DNA from: Sindora glabra
Lineage: Eukaryota > Streptophyta > Magnoliopsida > Fabales > Fabaceae
Assembly: GCA_020226215.1 (NCBI GenBank)
Contig: CM035235.1
Coordinates: 39,729,457-39,793,456 of the forward strand
Direction of reading: 5' to 3'
Length of the DNA: 64,000 bases
In this document: positions 1 to 12,780 of the stretch, in pieces
How the letters are laid out: each line of letters begins with the position of its first letter
How positions within the stretch are numbered: position 1 is the first letter of the stretch
The notes under the pieces: generated by a model
What the model was told of the DNA's origin: nothing
What the model saw: the letters and a program-made list of their open reading frames with translations, nothing else
Database searches by the model: none
Program-made: the position numbers and the translations under genes

Positions 1-2413
1 GTGCTTTAATGGGGTTATAATAATGTATTTGTCATTTGAACAATAATTGTGACTTAAATTAAGCATTCAGCAATAAGAGAGTGATCGTATAGTAATACCC
101 AATGCTTAACAAGAGTAGTCAATACTAATCATTATTACTCTCTTTTTTAAGCCAAAAAAAAAAAATTACTTTCGTTGACATCCAGCTTTTTTATTGATAC
201 TAACATAAGAAAGTTTAAAAAAAAAAAAATAAAAAGGTGTTTTCCTCTTAAACAAACTGATCAAAATTAACTTGTAAAGCATTGTCTAAGTTTATCACTT
301 TCCAAACGCCCAAATTAAAATGTATAATCAATTATTGGCTTCAAGTTAATGCATGTTTGTTTTGGATATCCAATTATATTATATTATTGCATGGAATTGA
401 ATCAAGTATTTAAAAATGATTTTAATTTGCAAAATTTCTATCTCATTTCAAGTTTAAGTGATTTTTCTTATTTTTGGGAAGAAAAATAATAACCGCCGGA
501 GATAACTCCATAATCAGTGTATGTTTCTATTCATTAAATAATTTCCTTATTTTATGTAGAGTTGCTGTTCAGATCAAAATTCATAAACCAGATTAAATTA
601 TTCAAAACTTGATCCATTTTAATCATAAGTTTATGCAAATCAATTTGCATGAACTTATTTAATTCAGATCAATAGGTGTATTTTACACTAAAAATTCACA
701 AATTACATAAGCCAACCCACAGATCAGTCCACCTAAATATGATTCATTTTTAATGAGCCTATTGAATCGATTTGCCCATTTGATGGCTCTTACTCCAGAA
801 GTAAGATTAAAAATGGAGAGTGTGGAAACCTTCCTTCCTCCCTATCCTTGTATTAGATGTATTGAAAATGGAATTTAAAAATGAAATTTAAATTTTTCAT
901 ATTTTTTAGATTAAATTTTATATATTTATTTTACTATTTTGTATTAAATTGATAACTCTTAATTTATATTTGGAATCTAATTTTAATGCATATAGCATTA
1001 TTAAATTACTTTTATTTTGACCACAGAATTTGATTCAGTGACATTTGATGATTTTTAAAACATTTTATTTTCCTTTGTATCCTAAGTGCAATTTCTAATT
1101 TTTGCACATACAAATCTAATAATTTTACCATTCTTATTAATAAAATAATATTCTTTCATTTTTCCTTAATTTTGTATAGAAGTACGCCTACCACAAACAA
1201 GAATAATGTGAGAAGTTCACATGTGTAGGAAACTTTTCATTTTAAATATAATACGTTCGAAACATGTATTATTTGCATAAAAAATACTATGTACGCACGA
1301 CATACCTATACACAATTTTCTCACACAAACATAAGGTTGTTACCATAAGCGATATATTCGTGTGATGTTGGATCATATTTAGATTTTCTTTTTAATCTTA
1401 CTTTATTATTTGATTTCGATATTTAGTTTTTATATCTGTGAACTCTTATGACTCTACCTAAAGAACCCGGGGATTTTTACCTCTGGTTGACTCAATCGAT
1501 AAAATTCGTTATCTCAATTTTCATTTTGAAAATTTTTAAAAAATTAAATAATTTATAAGTATTATTATAAACTCTAAAAAAATCAGTGGCACACCTTAAC
1601 TTTGAAGTAAAGCAATTTATCTTATTTTTGAATTTTTTTATTGAAAAAACCGTGGGATTTTGGATTCATGCATACCACGGGACTCAATTTTTCTGAGTCC
1701 CATAGTTTCTTCGTTGTGGGCGGAAATTACGTGGAGATTAACGTGGAAGTAGACTTATTCGTTCGCATATTCCCATCAAAAATGCTAATGTGCTAAACTT
1801 AGCCTAAATCAAGGTCTTAGATATTTGGGATCCACTTGTTTTGTTGAAGTTTTTTTTATTGAAATTTTAACATTTTTCTTATAAAATCTTGTAATTCTTT
1901 TAACAAAAATTTGCAATCCTTAATGTTATAAAATTTTATAATAAAAAGTTAAAAAATCTTTAAAAAAAATTATAATTTTTTCATAAAATCATGTAACTTC
2001 TTTTAAAATAATGCTTGAAGCAAAATTCTTGAGACATTTTTAATCAAACATATCTAAAATGTAATATTAACATTAATTATATTAGATGATAAAACTAAAG
2101 GTATATAATTTGATAAACAATAATTAATTAAAAAATAGTTTTATATTTGTAATTATCAACTTTCTTATATAAATTTTATAAAGCTCCACTGTTAAATATA
2201 AAATTTGAGTATAATATATAAGATATTAAATTTGATTATTTAAATAACTTGAATTAGTATTTCAGGTTAGTAGATCAAATATAACAATTAATTCGAGTTA
2301 TCGAAATAATTAAGTTTAGTCAAGTGTCTAATAAATATAGGGTTTTACAATCTCCTTCATTCAAATAAACTAATTTCTTTAAATTTGATTAATTCAAGAT
2401 AATTATAAAACCT
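1..2413. other. AT-rich intergenic DNA, no gene
   Basis: No coding region is supported here. The stretch is made of short A/T runs and diffuse repeats. The one compact structure is at 1651-1701, where two short stems overlap: CCGTGG (1651-1656) can pair with CCACGG (1675-1680), and GGGACTC (1679-1685) with GAGTCCC (1695-1701). Around 1840-2030 lies a fragment of a dispersed AT-rich repeat (motif like ATAAAATCTTGTAA) that recurs near 3430-3700 and 5860-6190. Confidence 0.6.
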
Positions 2414-2856
2414 CCTTTATTTGGCAACATCAAAAATAAGATTTCATTTCATTTTCAAATGAATTCTTTTAAAAGATAGTGTTTGGCTTTAAATATAAAA
2501 AGATTTCATTTCATTTACAATTCTTATTTTAATTACATTTATGCCATTATGAAATCCATCCAATTTAGTAAGGATTTCACTAGAATTCATTTCATTTTGT
2601 TAAAAAAATATTTTATATAAAATTTTTACCCTCTTTTTAATATTATATTTATTATAATATCATTAAAATTTACTTTTTAATTAAATTTTATATATTTTTA
2701 ATACATTTCAAATAAAATAATTAATTTATAAATAAATTAAAATTATTATTTTTGATAAAGTATCTAAATAATAGAATTCATTTGTAAATGAATTAAAATC
2801 ATTTCAATTGAAATGAAATGGAATCAATTCTAAAAAAATTACATGCGAAACAAAGG
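2414..2856. mobile_element. Putative foldback MITE, hAT-like ends
   Basis: The two ends are imperfect inverted repeats. The left end reads CCTTTATTTGGCAACAT and continues with GATTTCATTTCATTTTCAAATG. The reverse complement of the right end reads CCTTTGTTTCGCATG and continues with a matching CATTTCATTTCAATTG segment. The element is about 440 bp and non-coding, as expected of a MITE. No convincing target duplication is visible, so the exact ends and superfamily are uncertain. Confidence 0.5.
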
Positions 2857-3049
2857 GTATCAACATTTAAAAAATAAGTTTAAATTATTTACATAATATG
2901 TATTATATTCTAACTCCCAATTTTAACAAGTCTAAAGTTTTATAATTTTCCCATCATATACACATTATCTTCCCTAGACTGCATATTATACTATGGAAAG
3001 CATCCAATTCTTTTTTATTCATAGAAATTTTTACCCTTCCACTCTAGTA

Positions 3050-3217
3050 ACTTTCAATGCGGCGGCTAAGTTGCATGCAGCAGCCGAGCCAAATCCGGTA
3101 GAACCCAAAGAAGCAAACGCATATTACATACAGAAGCCGACAGAAGGAGGACGGTCAAAGTTTGTCGACTTGCACTATGCAGAGCGGGTTCGCAACGTTA
3201 ATTCCCCAATTTTTTAA
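3050..3217 (+). other. GC-rich pocket with short open frame, unassigned
   Basis: The local base composition is clearly more GC-rich than its surroundings. A frame opening at 2993 stays open to 3217, and its second half (residues about 22-70) has ordinary protein-like composition, rich in Ala, Glu, Pro and Arg. I do not recognise the protein. It could be an exon, a gene fragment captured by a transposon, or chance. No splice sites could be tied to a larger gene. Confidence 0.25.
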
Positions 3218-3928
3218 TGTTTTTAAATTGAAAAAAATTAAAAAAATCCCTCCATGAAAAGGGAGTTTATATCTTGTAGTGACGTATTGGTTACCCCTTG
3301 GAATTTTGTAGTTGTTGATAGAATGATTTGTGGGACCCACTTCTCCGCACATTGTTTTTTCTTCTGTCTGCGCTTCCGCTTACACTCACGTACCTTCCTC
3401 CTCCCCACTTGATGATTATAATTTTATGTATGGAATATTATACAGAATATTAATTTGTTGAATTTTGTACGATACATGAGATTTTATAAAATTTTAATAT
3501 AAAAATCATGAGATTTATAATTTTTATATAAAATTATAACTTTACATAAAAACTTACAAATATAAACAAATTTTGTAAAATAAATACATAAAAAATTATA
3601 ATCTCATTATTCAAAGTTGCAATGATTTTTTTTTAAATTTTTACAAAAACATGTAACATTTAATGAAAAGTTATAAAATTTAAATTATCATTCAGTAATA
3701 AAGTTTGGCGCGGAGATGAAGTAAGAAGAAAATTTCTAGAAGAATTGAAATCTAATTTGTTAAATATTTTGATAAAATGGATTAAATTTTAGGGATTGCA
3801 TTTAATTTTTTTTTAAAAAGTACAAAATCATATGAAATTTTGAAAAAGAAAAATTCTCAAATTTGGAGTGGTTAAAATCACCCCAAACCATTACTTAGAT
3901 TTGCCATTAGTGTGGTAGGCGAGTAAAT

Positions 3929-4096
3929 CTTACATAGTTAAGAAATATATAATTTATATGTTGATTATTAATAAAAATTGAGATAAATATAAAGAGAGGT
4001 AATTAATTAAATTTTCAATGAATTTTCCATATATTTATCTCAAATAATATTAATAATAGATACATAAATTATGTGTTTATTGACTACTTAAGAATT
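3929..4096. mobile_element. Small foldback (hairpin) MITE
   Basis: The left arm (about 3929-4000) and right arm (about 4025-4096) are inverted copies. Both carry ATAATTTATRT, then TTATTAATA, then TTGAGATAAATATA, so the whole roughly 170 bp can fold into one long hairpin. The size and AT-rich hairpin form resemble Stowaway-type or other small MITEs, but the terminal motif does not identify a family. Confidence 0.5.
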
Positions 4097-6472
4097 TTTT
4101 GTGATGATATGCTAATATGCTAATCTTACAAAATCTTTAGCGTTTTAATTCCTAACTAGTTGCTACATTCTAATACCGTTCGACCAAAAAAAAAAAAATG
4201 TGATAGAAAAGGATAAACAAGAAGCGGGATGGGCAAATTTTTATCACTATAAACGAAGCTACAAATTTCAATAAAAAAATTATAAGAATACATATCAATA
4301 CAATTTTTTTAATGAACATATGGAAGCTTAATCCAATTTTAAATTGGAATATTTTAGAAGAATACTAATTTGTTTTAATTTGAAATTAGTGGGACATATT
4401 ATGATGGTTAATTTGTCCTACTATCGAAAACGTGGTCCATTTCAATTGGGACTGGTTTACCTAAATGCGGCCGGAAAGATGCTCGAGTTTTCATTTTCAC
4501 GGATTTGGGAGGAAATGATTTGTCTTTAAATAGAGTGAAAATTGTTTAAAAGGCAAATCTAGAATGACACGTAGCTCTCGCGATGATTATGTAGCATTGC
4601 CAATAATCAATAATGGCAACCAACCCTAAATAATTATGGATCTAATCCAACTACTTAATGATGAGATTAATTATGCAAATTTTACATGTGAAGGGAATCC
4701 TACAGAAAGAACTTGGATGCTTAATTTTCTTTTTCTTTCTAATAATAAGTATGATAAATAAATTAACACATATAAAATATTAAATTTGAATTTTATAAAT
4801 TATTTAATTAGTAAAAAGGTTAAGTAGATAGTGCAACTTCTCGATAAATAAGAAATAAATGAATTATTTAATTGGACTTTAATTGGTAAAATGGAAGATG
4901 TGGACTTCCCAACAAGTTTTACTTAGGTTGTGCAGCTATTTTTCGTGGGTAAGGAGAACTTCTCACTTATTGTTAATTAAATAATTTTAAATATTATTTA
5001 AAAAATTTAATTTTTTATGAAAATTTACTTTTTTATAAATAAAATAAATTTAAAGATATGAAGCAAAAAATTTTCAAAATAATATTAGGTATTACTATAC
5101 TACCAAAAGTATTAACTTGTTTTTTAATTATATTTTTCTCTTGTCAAAAATAGATAAATAAATAAATATGCCAAGAGTCTTCAATTTAAATGATAGATTC
5201 AATCTCTGATTTTATGTTTTTTATTATATTTAAAATTTAATTTTTAATTTTTTATATGTGTATTCAATAATTTAATCACTCTTTTATTAAAAAGAAATAA
5301 ATATAAATTTTTTAAAATCTTATTACACCAAAAAAATTCTAAATTTCATTTTACATAAATTTTATAACTATCTTTCTTTAAAATCCAAATTTGTTGGAAA
5401 AGGGGCTTTGCGTTTGTGGAGGTCACTTTGAGCGCAATGTGGCAGAATGTTCCCTAAAAGGCCAACTCCTTCAAAAATCCCATGGCCTTGTCCATTTTCC
5501 AATGTAGGGTAGCAAAAGTAATGTTCTTGGCAGTCGATGATACCAACAAGTTGATAGTAATTAAGCAAAAGTTAATTTGACCTGTCCCCAATTCTTAATC
5601 CCCTTTGGACTTCTCATTATATAATTAAGCTGCTTATGAAATGACATCACTCTTTCAAAATCAATCAGGCGGCCTCTTACTTCCTCCATAAAGCAAAAAC
5701 TTGAAGGTTGATAACATTAATTTGCTATATCATAATCATAATTGAAACCCTAGCCCTAAGCCATTGTACACAATATTTTGAAAAGTTATTAGGTAGTGAT
5801 AATTGATTCTATATAAAAGGTGAAACTAATTTCAAGAAAACTTCTATGAACAATATTATAATATTTTTAATTTTAGAGTTTTGTTGTGATATTATCTTTA
5901 AAAAAATTATGAATTTGTATGAGAGTTTAATGTAAAAGTCACAAGTTTTGTAATTTTTTATGTAAAATTTTATAATTTTTTTTAAAAAATTACAAGTCTA
6001 TGGAAATTATGTGTGTAAAAATCACATAAAAATTTATGTACAAATTATGCGTGAAATAAATACATATAAATATCATTGCAAAAAAATAATAAATTAAAAT
6101 TTATAACTTCATCATTTATAATTGTAACAAGAGAATTTTAAAGATTTTATATTTAAAAAAAATACAACATATAATAATATTATAAAATTTTATTAAAAAA
6201 ATACATATCAATAGGAAAATCTTTAGATTAGGTACAGTATCATATCTTATAATTTAATGCACGCTTATATTGAATATTTGTGCTTTTAAAATAAAATGGA
6301 GAGATAATTCGTTAGTCATGAAATTTTATTTTCCTTATAAGGGTGAGGATGACAACAAATTTTAAATCCTTGATCTTTTAGTCGAAAATATCATATGTGT
6401 CAGATGTCAATGGGTATCGAACCTCACTCCAACATCGAAGATTGCTCTAAGGTTAAAATTATAGGCGATAAT
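4097..6472. other. AT-rich intergenic DNA, no gene
   Basis: No gene is supported. Open frames near 4344-4529 and 5368-5568 (reverse strand) are short, unrecognised and without context, although both sit in slightly GC-richer patches. The segment 5860-6190 belongs to the same diffuse AT-rich repeat seen at 1840-2030 and 3430-3700. Confidence 0.55.
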
Positions 6473-8531
6473 CACTGCTATAAAAATGTTATTAAATATT
6501 TAATAAAAATTATATTAATTTTTAATTAATGTTTAAACGAATGTCATTACATATTTATTTTGATGTCGGTCATATAATCAACCTTAAAAAATTACAAAAT
6601 GATTTTTTTTCGCATAAAGTTGATATCTTTTCTTTTATTTTTTTTATTTTTTAATTTATGTCAATTATTTACAAATTACATTGATCTTTTAGAATCAATG
6701 TTTTTCCTTTACATTCTACATCGGTTTTTAGTAAAAAAATTGAAGTAAAATATTTACATAATATTTATTTTAATGTCAATTTTTAATTTTTCTAATAATA
6801 TTTATAGTAAAAATTAAATAAATCTAATATTCCATCAAAAATTTATGTTTTAGATTAAAATTTTTAAAAAATCATAACTTCGCACTTGATTATTTATCTG
6901 GAGTGAATTTATTCTATTTAATATAATTTTCAAGATCTATCAAATTGTAATTCTATTCAGAGTCATGAAAAACAATTATTTTTATAAATTTTTTTCATTT
7001 TTCTCCATTTTTCATCATTGTTTGACTAATACCGAACTTCACTATAATATTTTATTAAATACATAATAAATATTCAAAATTTAGAAACAATTTTAAGATT
7101 TATATAAAGAAAATACAAACAAAAATTGCTTTAAACTTTATGCAAAAAATTGAAGAAAAGAAAAAGAAAAGGATTTGAGAGATAAAAGAAAGGAAGATAA
7201 CTCTTTTATTTTGAACTAATGGCTTGAAACATGATATTTACTTTATGTTTAATACTAGTTAAAAGAATATTGGTAGCTCACTAACATATAATAGATGACG
7301 AAGTGAGATCTAGAGTTCTGCAGAAAGAATTAGATGAAGACAAAAATTAAACTTGAAAACAAATAAGATGAAGAGTAAAAGTGATAATGAGAAAAAAGTA
7401 AAATTATATTTTATTTATTATGTAAAAATATTATTGTTCTCATAATTTTAAATATTGATTATTTTAAAAATTAATGTCTAAAATCTTGTAAGAGGAAAAC
7501 ACAATGATTTTTTCTTAAAAAAATTAACATCTAAAGTTTTCTCATATTTTAAAAAATGTCAATAATCTCATAACTTTAGATATCTATTATTTTATAAAAC
7601 GGAGTTTAAAGCCTCACAAGAAGAAAATATGATTTTTTTAATGGTAGTATAAATTTTTTTCATATTTTAAAAAAGATAAAAAAAATACATAATACCACCA
7701 CTAACTTTAAGGTGTTATATTTTACCACGAATTTTGAAAACTTGCAAATGAGACTTTTTAACTATATAAAATTTGTAATTAATGCCCAATAGTCACTTAA
7801 TTAACCGTTTTATTAAATTATATAATATTTTCATTGACTTTTTTAATAAGAATTATGTTCTTATTATATATTATTTTATTATATCATTTTTTATACATAA
7901 TTTTATAATTTATTTTCAAATATATAATATAATTTCTATTAATTATATAAGATAGAAATTATGTGCAAAAAAATGATATAATGAACCGACATGCCATAAT
8001 ATTATGATTCACATTCAAGCACTTCTTAAAAAAATTATGTAATTTAATAAAATAATTAAATAAGTAAATATTGAGGGTTAAATGCAAGTTTTATATAGTT
8101 AAAGAGTTTGATTTGCAAGTTTTAAAAGTTTGTGGAGTAAAATGCAACTACATCAAAGCTAATTGGGATATTTTATATATTTTTTTAAAAAATGTCACAA
8201 TCCTTGTAACTTTAAATATTAGTTATTTTAGAAATTGACACCTAAAGTTTAATGGGATGAAAACATACCAATTTTTTTTTAAAAAAAACAACGTTTAGAT
8301 TTTCTCTATGATATAAATATAGATATCAATTTAATAAAAATTGACTCTTTAAATTTTTTAATAATTTTAAAAATATTATTATATCTAAATGGATGTCAGT
8401 TATATTGATAATTCATCATTCTAAATTTTTTAAATAATTTCAAAGGTACTACTATATCAAAATAGATATTGATGTTAATTTTAATTAACATTTATGTGAC
8501 TATGTTTATTTATAATTATGTAATAGTAAGT
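6473..8531. mobile_element. CACTA-like element, non-autonomous, decayed
   Basis: The left end reads CACTGCTATAAAAATG. The reverse complement of the right end reads ACTTACTATTACATAATTATA. Both resemble the CACTACTATAAAATTTTAAATA end seen (reverse complement) at 21,186-21,198. The interior (about 6640-7650) is homologous, in the same orientation, to the interior of the better-defined CACTA element at 12,781-14,219. No transposase is left. A foldback MITE has inserted at 7674/7675. No clean 3-bp target duplication is seen, so the end coordinates are approximate. Confidence 0.5.
7675..8182. mobile_element. Nested foldback MITE, Mutator-like
   Basis: Long inverted arms: the left arm (about 7675-7850) contains GAAAACTTGCAAATGAGAC and TTTTTAACTATATAAAA. 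The right arm (about 7990-8182) is its inverted, diverged copy. TTTTAAAAAA is present directly on both sides (7665-7674 and 8183-8192), consistent with the 9-10 bp duplication made by Mutator-like elements, though the motif is low complexity. The host CACTA repeat TTCATATTTTAAAAAATGTC, intact at about 7543, is split at this point, which supports the insertion. Confidence 0.6.
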
Positions 8532-10200
8532 ATTATTAAAATTGAAAATAGAGAGTGGAAGGTTCTATAATTTCTTTTGAAAAAAGAGTTGAAATTGTAA
8601 ATTAAATCAATTTGTTAGGCCAAAATCCAAAATAATTATTATATATATGCGTACGCGGCACGTGCGACAGAGTGGTAATGTAATTCTTAATGCGCAACTT
8701 GTTGAATTATTTGAATCTCTACCCGTTATTTATTAATTCTGCCGTGGATTTCAAAGGCACCAAGCACCCATGGGCCATCCCACGAGGGATCCAATGACAA
8801 CGGCTCTACTTGCTTTTTATTTTTAAAACTAGTTTTATATTTTATTAAAAAACATGTTTTAAAATTTATTTTTATAAAATATTTTTAGAAATTATAATTT
8901 CAATTTACTTAAAAATAGAAAAATAGGAGCAATTTTTAATTAATTATTAATTTATTTTATTATTTTATGTCAATTTTATAATTAAATAAAATATTTTTTA
9001 TTCATAATATTGATCACTCTCTTTTTTAGTTAAAAATAATTTTTAGATATTTTTTAAAAATATAAAAAAATATTCACTTCAACAAACTTTTGCTTGCTCG
9101 GGAGAGATATATGTATCTACTGCAAAGAGAGATTCATTTATGTTGGTAAAAAACATCTATCACAAAAATATATGTTTAAAATATTAAAATAGTAAAAAAT
9201 TATTTATATATTCAATATTCAATGTAAAGAGAGTTTGATAGAAAATGATTTTTTTAAAAAAGAAATTTATTTTTCTCTATTATCATAAATATCATATTAT
9301 TTTAATTACAATATATAAATAATATGGTACTCTTCCATTTATATAAAAATAATGAAACTTTATCATAAAAAAAATTTTCCCAAAAAAATGAAATTTAAAA
9401 TTTTATCCATTTACTGTTATTGAAAAATTAGTATAATAATTATTTTCTCAACTAATTCCTCTTAATTTTTAAAATTTTTATTGGGAGGGCACAATTCATA
9501 TGCGGCTCATAAGTCAGAATTTCTCTCTCAGTCCCAATCATTTGTGCTATCTAACATATTAGTGTGATATAATTTCCTTAAATCAAGCATCTTAAGTTGC
9601 AATATTTTGTAGGGTAATTAGTTTCAAGTTTCTTCGATTATCAATTATGATGCAAATTTTTTGTGTTGGTGGTTTGCGCTGACTCTAATCCTGTATAAAA
9701 GGTGAAGTGAAAGTTCCATTAACTCTCTCCAACAATCAAATTAGAAATAAAAACAGAATTTTAATAGTAAAATAAGGTTCGATATTTATTTGATCTAAAA
9801 ATATCTTTTGTAGAAAAAATTTATTTATATATATTAATAAAGGATTAATATACTACTTTAAAGATTTAAAAAAATGATACTAAAAAATATGGTAATGAAA
9901 AAGAGGAAATTTCTTTTAAAATAAAAAATTACTTTCTTCAAAATTTTTATATTTAATATTAAAAAAATATCTTTTCTCATTTTAATATTTTATAATTATA
10001 TTTTATAAATAATATTTTTTTGTTAAAACATATGCACCTAAGTATACAAATGCTTATTCAAGCCTTAGAAAGATGACAATAATAGCTCTTATGCATTTAA
10101 TTTAATCCTTGTTTTTCAAAAACAAATATGTAACTATGCAAGGGTGTTAGACATCATTCTTGCAAGGTATGCAAACATGTCACTCACTTATATGTTAGAT
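8532..10200. other. AT-rich intergenic DNA; G-box pocket near 8.66 kb
   Basis: No gene is supported. The segment 8640-8815 is GC-richer than its flanks and contains a CACGTG core (about 8658) inside GCACGTGC, the G-box/ABRE motif common in plant promoters. No adjacent reading frame is found, so it may be a relic promoter or chance. The rest (8816-10,200) is AT-rich with diffuse inverted A/T-rich segments. Confidence 0.45.
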
Positions 10201-12080
10201 TGTGACCCTCTTTGAAAAATAAAAATATTTTACGTGAAAATTAAAAATTATTATAAAGAAATATGGGATAAAGATTTATGAGGAAGAAATATATTTAATT
10301 ATTTTAATAAAATTTGAGATAAGAATTTTGTGTAAAGTAGATGAGAAAATAATTGAGAATAAAGGAGATTCAATTTACTTTTTAAAATGTGTCCTTGGTC
10401 CCCTTTCCCTTCATTTTCCCAAATCTTTAGCCCTTCCTTACTCTTCCTATCACAACACACTTCCAAAACTCTCATCTTCATCTTCATTATTCTCTTCTCT
10501 TCATCCAATTTAGGCAAATCTTTATCAACGACTCACATTTCTTAATTCACACAAGGTAAGACCTCCTAAACCCTAATTTTTTTGAGCTGCTTCTTCATTT
10601 ATTTATTACAATTTGGTGGGATTGAGGTATTCAAGGTTAAAAGGGAAATTTTAAGTCCTAACTTTATGATTTTGTTTTTTAGACGATTAAAAACTATCAA
10701 ACTATAATTTCATTCACTTAGCATCTCCTCCATATAAAATGAGTAAGAATTCTAGCTAAACTTAAATAATTTGAATGAGTTTGGTTAACTAAAATTAAGT
10801 TTTTCCATGTTTTCTTGATTCTTGAAGAAATGATATGATTGGATGTCTTTGGTATGGATTTCCTGTTAGATGTAGTGTAAATAATGATGGATGCAAGACA
10901 TGGTGGTTTGTATGTATATTGTAGCTTGTTAGATAAGTTCTCAGTAAGATTATTTCAAATAAGTAGTATTTTTGCAAGGAAAAACTATAATAATCAATCT
11001 ATAATCAATTATGCCCTAGAAATCTATATTCTAGGCAAGCATAATCAATTAAGTCCTTAAGAACTTGCTTTCTAGTAGTTTGTAATTGATTATGCATCCT
11101 TAGAGTTACTCTCTAGGATTGCATAATCAATTATACCCTATAAAGTTTTATATAGAATGTTATACAAAAGCCCAAAATATAATAGTTCTATAATATTGAA
11201 ATTAGTTTCTATGCATCAAATAATGTTGAATATATGATGTGAAGCCATGCAAAAAATCATGATAGTATTGTAATATTCAAATGTAAAATATAAAAGAATC
11301 CTTGTGATATTTGTTATCTAATTATGTTATTATTCCTAACAATTAAGATAGGGGTAGAATAATAATAATTATGACTTAAAATCTACATCCAATACATGTT
11401 TCTAAAGGATAGGGTTAACTTGAAGGGATAAATATAAGCTTGTAAAGGATAAGGATAGATAAAAGTTATAAAGCGATTTACTTACTTTTTTATTTATATG
11501 TGCTATTGAATTGATATTGAATGATTGACTTGAAATTAAAAGGATCATGATTTTTTTCCCTATTATATGTATGTAATAATGTTATGTTTGTTAATGCTTA
11601 AATTATGGAATTGTGTAAAAGCTAAATTGTGAGTGAAAAAGCGTAATTCCAATTGGTGAGGCCTAATTATGTTATTATGAGTGTTCTATTTTAGAATATT
11701 TACTCACTAAACTCTGAATTTACCTTTTCGTATTTAACATTGCAAATTCCTAAGTTTCAATGCTTTCATTACCACTATAGCAAAAATAGGTCCTTCAAGA
11801 ATTCTTTTAGTATTGTTATCATATATAATTAGATATTTTATTTATAGATAGGATATTTCTTGGACTTTAGATTGTAGAAAAGGGTAGTGGGATGAAGACT
11901 CTTTGTTTATGAGAATTAGTTAGGCTAACTTATCTTTGCATATGATACTTTCGTTTATTAATATCAACTTTATTGCCAATTGCCTCTAATGTTCTATGCA
12001 TGCACACATGGTTATTAAGTGTAAATAGGTTAGACTAGTGGAAATTAATAGAATGGGTTAACTAAGGTTAGGTTGTGACA
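10201..12080 (+). mobile_element. Solo LTR of a Ty3/gypsy Tekay/Del-like element
   Basis: The segment starts TGTGACCCTC and ends GGTTGTGACA, i.e. TG...CA termini with matching TGTGAC/GTGACA ends. It is flanked on both sides by TAGAT (10,196-10,200 and 12,081-12,085), a perfect 5-bp target duplication. The inside looks like a long chromovirus LTR: a pyrimidine-rich leader (about 10,440-10,510), then ACAAGGTAAG (splice-donor-like, GTAAG at 10,556) and a CCTAAACCCTAA stretch. No internal domain or second LTR is present, so it most likely arose by LTR-LTR recombination. The Tekay/Del assignment is by resemblance only. Confidence 0.75.
10990..11136. repeat. Four ATAATCAATTA motifs spaced about 41 bp
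   Basis: ATAATCAATTA or its reverse complement occurs at 11,001, 11,041, 11,082 (inverted) and 11,123, giving spacings of 40-41 bp. CTAGA/CTAGG-type words lie between them. The array is inside the solo LTR and looks like a small degenerate tandem or inverted repeat. Confidence 0.6.
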
Positions 12081-12085
12081 TAGAT

Positions 12086-12780
12086 ATATCATAAGAATTT
12101 GTAATAACCCTTGACAATTGAGCAATATTAGGCGGCATTTGACCACTTCAAATATTAGCTTCTATCTACAATGATAACGTGTATGCATTACTTAAGAAAT
12201 ATTAGCAATTTCATATTATAACACTCATAGTTTACCATAAATAATAATCCAAGCATAACACTTTTCTATTTCAACTTTCTTATATATAATCCTATTTTAG
12301 CAAACTATTAGTATAATATAATTGTTAAAAGTAAATCACTAAAATTGCAAATCATTTCAAAAACATTATGATTAGAGAAGAGTATTAAAATTGCAAATCA
12401 TTTCAAAATCATTATAAGTATCCACTTTTTGAATTTCTAATATCATAGACATAAACTAATTCAATTTTTGAGAATTATTCTTACTTTTAAATTTTCTTTA
12501 TTTGAGCACTTACTATTATTACAAATAGAGGTACTCAGGAAGTGAAACAATCATTATTACATAATTGTTAATAAACACCAATGGATAGACACTAATTTTT
12601 ATTGTCACCAATATCTACTTTGACATGATGATATTTTTTAAAATTATATGAAAATTTAAAATAATAGATATTAATTATAACTATTTGGATCCGATAGTAT
12701 TTTTAAAATCAATGGCAAACTTATGATGTTGATTTTAAACTTAATTAATGTTTAAAGTTAACTCATGAAAACTTAGTATG
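12086..12780. other. Intergenic; short duplication and CACTA-type repeat unit
   Basis: No gene is present. TAAAATTGCAAATCATTTCAAAA occurs twice, 46 bp apart (about 12,341 and 12,387), a small tandem duplication. The stretch 12,590-12,780 is the first copy of a roughly 200-bp repeat that recurs after the inserted CACTA element (14,300-14,480). Confidence 0.6.

Noticed and set aside
10299..10517. Overlapping frames on both strands near 10.3-10.5 kb
   Set aside because: They fall inside the U3/R part of the solo LTR and are low-complexity; the LTR explains the region.
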